Source: Eubacterium sp.
Lineage (GTDB): Bacteria; Bacillota; Clostridia; Lachnospirales; Lachnospiraceae
Direction: 5' to 3'
Length of the DNA stretch: 10,137 nt
Assembly: GCA_022776205.1 (NCBI GenBank)
Contig: JALFIK010000079.1
Coordinates: 1 to 10,137, forward strand
Part shown: in pieces, positions 7,181 to 10,137 of the stretch
Layout of the letters: each line of letters starts with the position of its first letter
Numbering within the stretch: position 1 is the first letter of the stretch
The notes under the pieces: model-generated
What the model saw: only the letters and a program-made list of their open reading frames with translations
Told to the model about the DNA's origin: nothing
Databases searched by the model: none
Translations under genes and position numbers: made by a program

Positions 7181-7840
7181 GTGGAAGAAAAGAAAATACT
7201 CATTGTAAGCGGAGGAACGGTAGATACTGTTTTTGCCCGCGAATATTTAAAAGAGAAAACATTTGACCGGATCATTGCAGCGGATGCCGGTCTTGCCCAC
7301 TGTATGGAAATCGGAGTGGAGCCGACAGATATTCTGGGCGATTTTGACAGTCTGCAAGATAAAAGGGTACTGGAGGATTATAAAAAGAAGGGAATTCCCC
7401 TGAAAGAATTTCCTGAAAGAAAAGATTATACGGATACCCACCTTGCACTGACTTATGCCATTGCCCTTTCTCCGTCGGAGGTGGTCATATTTGGGGCAAC
7501 GGGCACAAGGCTGGATCATACTCTTGCAAATATCGGACTGCTGGCCATGATGTGTGATCACAACATCCCATGCCGTCTGGTGGATCAACATAATGAGATA
7601 GAGATGCTTTCCGGGCCGGCAGAAAAAAGATATCCCCGTTCCGGAGAGAAAAAATATTTTTCACTTCTTGCTTTTTCGGAAAAAGTAAGTGGGATTGATG
7701 AAATCGGATTTTCTTATCCCTTGGAAAACGGGACACTTTCTAGGAAAGAGAGTATGGGAGTGAGTAATGAAATTGTAGAAGAGGAAGGAATTCTCCGTTT
7801 TAAAAGTGGATATCTTCTAGTTATGCAGACGAGAGACTAA
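7181..7840 (+). CDS. thiN: Thiamine pyrophosphokinase
   Basis: Converts thiamine to thiamine diphosphate using ATP, supplying the cofactor directly from salvaged thiamine. The 219 residues match the bacterial ThiN family. Diagnostic stretches are AADAGLAH at 33-40, PTDILGDFDSL at 48-58 (acidic metal/ATP site), KDYTDTHLAL at 81-90, and FGATGTRLDHTLANI at 104-118. The C-terminal part (about 150-215) is the beta-rich thiamine-binding domain. It begins with GTG at 7181, with AGGAG at 7167-7171 nine bases upstream. In B. subtilis rpe (ribulose-phosphate epimerase) lies between rsgA and thiN; here only 18 bases separate them. No TPP riboswitch fits in that gap, so expression most likely follows the operon. 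Confidence 0.94.
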   Translation: MEEKKILIVSGGTVDTVFAREYLKEKTFDRIIAADAGLAHCMEIGVEPTDILGDFDSLQDKRVLEDYKKKGIPLKEFPERKDYTDTHLALTYAIALSPSEVVIFGATGTRLDHTLANIGLLAMMCDHNIPCRLVDQHNEIEMLSGPAEKRYPRSGEKKYFSLLAFSEKVSGIDEIGFSYPLENGTLSRKESMGVSNEIVEEEGILRFKSGYLLVMQTRD

Positions 7841-7856
7841 GGGAGCGGGTTTAAAA

Positions 7857-8924
7857 ATGAGGAAAGAAATGCAAAAAAAGAAAAAAAAGAGAAACCGAAT
7901 CGTTTTGATGGTAGTCATGCTAACGCTTTGTATGTTTCCGGGAACAACAGTTTCTGCCCGGACAGATGAGGTAGAGATAAACGGGGTGAAATACGAGCTT
8001 GACCGGGCAGCAGGCGAGTGTGAGGCAACCTTAAATGTGAAGAAGGGTCGCGCGGAGGTTGTGATTCCGTCTGAAATCGTCGTGAATGGGAAAAAATATA
8101 AAGTGACGTTTTTCAGCTGGGATGACTGGACACAGGACTGGAGAGAGGAACTGGGAAGAAAATACAAACCGGCGCCCGGTTCCTATCAGGCACTTCTTAA
8201 AAAAATTACCATTGAAAAGGGTGTGCGCGTCTCAGAACCGGCCTGTCATTATAAAAATCTGGAACAGATTATATTTCTGGATCCTTGCGGAGTCTCCGGG
8301 ACAGAATATTATGACTGTCCGAAATTAAAAAAACTGTATATTCCGAAAAATGTACGTTACTGGCCGGTAGTTAGAAAATGTGCAAATATTAAAATTTCCA
8401 TCGATAAATCCAATCCTTATCTAAAGGTGATTGATAATGATATTTATTCAAAAAACGGAAAAGTTCTTTATAGCGTTGCCAGTAAAAAAGCGCATTATAA
8501 AGTAAGAAAATCAGTGCGGACAATAGAAGATGGGGCTTTTTATAAAAATGATTATATAAAAACAATTTATCTTCCCGACTCAGTAAAAAATGTAGGGGAA
8601 GAAGCCTTTGGTGATATGAAAAATCTGAAATCCATCCGATTTGGCAAATCCATCAGAGAGCTTGACTATGCCCTGTTTAACCGTTCCATGAAATTAAAGT
8701 CGGTTACTCTTCCAAAAAACATCCGGATAATTCGGGGAGAGTTTGGAGGCAAAAAAGAATGTGGAATAAAGAAATTGTACATTCATGCTGCAAGTCTGAA
8801 AAAATGCAGTTTTAAGACATTATCATCAAAGTGCAGAGTGTTTGTGAAGAATGATAAAGTAAAGAAACAGATCAAAAAATCCGGCTTCAAGGGGAAAGTA
8901 ACGGTATCTGCGAAAATGAGATAA
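7857..8924 (+). CDS. Predicted secreted BspA-like leucine-rich-repeat protein
   Basis: No specific function is recognised. The 355-residue product begins with a classical signal peptide: a lysine/arginine-rich n-region, a hydrophobic core at about 15-27, and a likely cut after TVSA (34). Residues 35-120 resemble the leading beta segment of BspA-family surface proteins (NGVKYELD, VVIPSEI). LRR_5-type repeats follow, for example TIEDGAFYKN at 222-231, TIYLPDSVKNVGEEAF at 236-251 and SVTLPKNIRIIRG at 282-294. The C-terminal basic stretch (about 330-352) is common in Clostridia relatives. There is no LPXTG motif or membrane anchor, so it may be released or bound by charge. Two starts are possible: ATG 7857 (GGGAG at 7841, eleven bases away) or ATG 7869 (GAGG at 7859-7862, six bases away, giving 351 residues). 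It lies 16 bases after thiN, as the last gene of the run. GC content drops to about 30% over 8341-8580. Confidence 0.8.
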   Translation: MRKEMQKKKKKRNRIVLMVVMLTLCMFPGTTVSARTDEVEINGVKYELDRAAGECEATLNVKKGRAEVVIPSEIVVNGKKYKVTFFSWDDWTQDWREELGRKYKPAPGSYQALLKKITIEKGVRVSEPACHYKNLEQIIFLDPCGVSGTEYYDCPKLKKLYIPKNVRYWPVVRKCANIKISIDKSNPYLKVIDNDIYSKNGKVLYSVASKKAHYKVRKSVRTIEDGAFYKNDYIKTIYLPDSVKNVGEEAFGDMKNLKSIRFGKSIRELDYALFNRSMKLKSVTLPKNIRIIRGEFGGKKECGIKKLYIHAASLKKCSFKTLSSKCRVFVKNDKVKKQIKKSGFKGKVTVSAKMR

Positions 8925-8930
8925 TGAAAG

Positions 8931-8959
8931 ACTGAATTCTGTTAGCAGGATTCTTCAGT
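8931..8959 (+). other. Hairpin upstream of the terminator
   Basis: GAATTCTG (8934-8941) pairs with CAGGATTC (8946-8953) around the loop TTAG, with one G-U wobble. The stem continues as ACT/AGT (8931-8933 with 8957-8959) across a 3-base bulge. It begins 7 bases after the LRR gene stop. It lacks a T-run of its own and probably acts with the following terminator or protects the 3' end. Confidence 0.5.
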
Positions 8960-8961
8960 GA

Positions 8962-9000
8962 AAAAACCGTGGAATTTCTAAAAAAAATACCACGGTTTTT
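8962..9000. terminator. Bidirectional Rho-independent terminator between convergent genes
   Basis: AAAAACCGTGG (8962-8972) pairs perfectly with CCACGGTTTTT (8990-9000), an 11-bp stem around a 17-base A/T-rich loop. On the plus strand the stem ends in five T. Read on the minus strand it ends in six T, from the A-run at 8961-8966. It can therefore end the long plus-strand operon as well as ychF, whose stop codon is 18 bases away. The rest of the 94-base gap 8925-9018 holds only the hairpin before it. Confidence 0.88.
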
Positions 9001-9018
9001 GGTGTGAAAACGAAAATT

Positions 9019-10116
9019 TTATACATTAAATTTAAACAGTACAACATCCCCGTCCTGCATGATATATTCTTTTCCTTCCGAACGAACCAGACCTTTTTCT
9101 CTGGCTGCGCTCATACTGCCGTTTTCAATCAGGTCATCATAACTGATGACGTCCGCTTTAATAAATCCTCTTTCAAAATCAGAATGGATTTTTCCTGCAG
9201 CCTGTGGAGCCTTGGTACCTTTCGTAATCGTCCATGCTTTCGATTCAATCGGGCCTGCTGTCAGATAGGAAATAAGTCCGAGGAGAGAATAGCTTGCCTT
9301 GATCAGTTTTTCAAGCCCGGATTCTTTCAGCCCGAGATCTTCTAAGAACATAGCCTTTTCTTCCTCATCCAGTTCTGCGATTTCCTGCTCGATCTGGGCA
9401 CATACCACAAAAGCTTCCGCATCACAGTCCTTTGCATAATCACGGACTTCCTTTACAAATGGATTGCCTGCACCATCGTCGGCCAGATCATCTTCGGAAA
9501 CATTAGCAGCAAAAATGACAGGTTTCGCAGTGAGAAGATTGCATTCGTTTAAGAGAGACTGTTCCTCCTCATCGTCTGTTTCAAAGGTTTTCGCCAGCTG
9601 GCCATTCTCCAGATGCTCTTTCACTCTCTTTAAAAATTCAACTTCTGCCGCAATTTTCTTATCATTATGGGCAGCACGGGCTGATTTGGAAATACGGCGG
9701 TCAAGTACTTCGATATCTGAGAAAATCAGCTCAAAATTAATCGTCTCGATATCCCGGAGCGGATTGACGCTTCCGTCCACGTGAATAACGTTACTGTCTT
9801 CGAAACATCGGACCACATGAACAATGGCATCAACCTCGCGGATGTTTGCAAGGAACTGGTTTCCCAGTCCCTCTCCTTTGGAAGCACCTTTAACCAGACC
9901 GGCAATATCCACGAATTCAATCGTGGCCGGAACAATTTTTGCAGAATCATACATATCAGCCAGCACCTTAAGACGCTGGTCCGGAACAGCGACAATACCG
10001 ATATTCGGATCTATGGTACAAAATGGATAATTGGCAGATTCCGCGCCTGCTTTTGTCAGAGAGTTAAATAAAGTACTTTTTCCGACATTTGGAAGGCCGA
10101 CAATACCTAATTTCAT
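9019..10116 (-). CDS. ychF: Redox-regulated ATPase YchF (OLA1-type Obg-family P-loop NTPase)
   Basis: Universally conserved Obg-family member that binds ATP rather than GTP, associates with ribosomes, and in E. coli is linked to the oxidative-stress response. The 365 residues match the family. Motifs in order: P-loop GLPNVGKS at 7-14 (Leu instead of a catalytic polar residue, typical of HAS-type NTPases), PFCTIDPN at 31-38 (switch I), DIAGLVKGASKGEGLGNQFL at 70-89, NVSE at 205-208 (replacing NKxD, the basis of ATP preference), and the C-terminal TGS domain at about 285-363 ending FKFNV. A coiled-coil-like helical region covers roughly 135-190. The ATG at 10114-10116 has AGGAGG upstream. It is convergent with the plus-strand operon and shares its terminator. 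Its promoter must lie outside the window. Confidence 0.97.
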   Translation of the reverse strand: MKLGIVGLPNVGKSTLFNSLTKAGAESANYPFCTIDPNIGIVAVPDQRLKVLADMYDSAKIVPATIEFVDIAGLVKGASKGEGLGNQFLANIREVDAIVHVVRCFEDSNVIHVDGSVNPLRDIETINFELIFSDIEVLDRRISKSARAAHNDKKIAAEVEFLKRVKEHLENGQLAKTFETDDEEEQSLLNECNLLTAKPVIFAANVSEDDLADDGAGNPFVKEVRDYAKDCDAEAFVVCAQIEQEIAELDEEEKAMFLEDLGLKESGLEKLIKASYSLLGLISYLTAGPIESKAWTITKGTKAPQAAGKIHSDFERGFIKADVISYDDLIENGSMSAAREKGLVRSEGKEYIMQDGDVVLFKFNV

Positions 10117-10124
10117 ATAAAATT

Positions 10125-10130
10125 CCTCCT
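10125..10130 (-). promoter_or_regulatory. Ribosome binding site of ychF
   Basis: On the minus strand AGGAGG stands eight bases before the ychF ATG, an ideal Clostridia-type site. It confirms the chosen start. Only seven more bases are visible upstream. Confidence 0.85.
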
Positions 10131-10137
10131 GTTTTAT

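Noticed and set aside
1..10137. Mobile elements, CRISPR arrays, tRNA/rRNA genes, toxin-antitoxin or defence systems
   Set aside because: No transposase or integrase motif, regularly spaced repeat, cloverleaf-like stretch or defence-type domain was seen on either strand. Almost the whole window is occupied by conserved housekeeping genes.

Overview
The window looks like ordinary chromosomal DNA from a low-to-moderate GC Firmicute of the class Clostridia, most likely a Lachnospiraceae-type gut anaerobe. This is inferred from three things: the conserved gene order fmt-rsmB-rlmN-prpC-prkC-rsgA-thiN, the strong AGGAGG-type ribosome binding sites with several GTG starts, and a secreted BspA-like leucine-rich-repeat protein. 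No phage, insertion sequence, CRISPR, tRNA or rRNA signal was seen.

Plus strand, 1-8924: one dense, co-directional run of genes. It opens with the last codons of an upstream gene, probably def (peptide deformylase). Then come fmt (initiator-tRNA formylation), rsmB (16S rRNA m5C methyltransferase), rlmN (23S rRNA/tRNA m2A methyltransferase), prpC (PP2C phosphatase), prkC (PASTA-domain Ser/Thr kinase), rsgA (30S-maturation GTPase) and thiN (thiamine pyrophosphokinase). It ends with a gene for a predicted secreted LRR protein. Neighbouring genes overlap by 10 or 4 bases, or lie 5-60 bases apart. No strong internal terminator is visible, although a 12-bp hairpin separates prkC from rsgA.

The run couples translation start-up (deformylase and formyltransferase), rRNA modification, ribosome assembly (RsgA) and a reversible Ser/Thr phosphorylation pair (PrpC/PrkC). 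In Bacillus subtilis the RsgA orthologue CpgA is a known PrkC substrate, and the matching threonine appears to be present here. Compared with B. subtilis, rpe is missing between rsgA and thiN.

Convergent junction, 8925-9018: it holds one hairpin and a strong bidirectional Rho-independent terminator.

Minus strand, 9019-10116: ychF, a universally conserved P-loop ATPase with a TGS domain, with its own ribosome binding site at the window edge. The least ordinary parts are the LRR gene (shifting base composition and A7/A8 tracts near its start), the intra-operon hairpin and the C-terminal extension of PrkC. I did not find a convincing new biological system.
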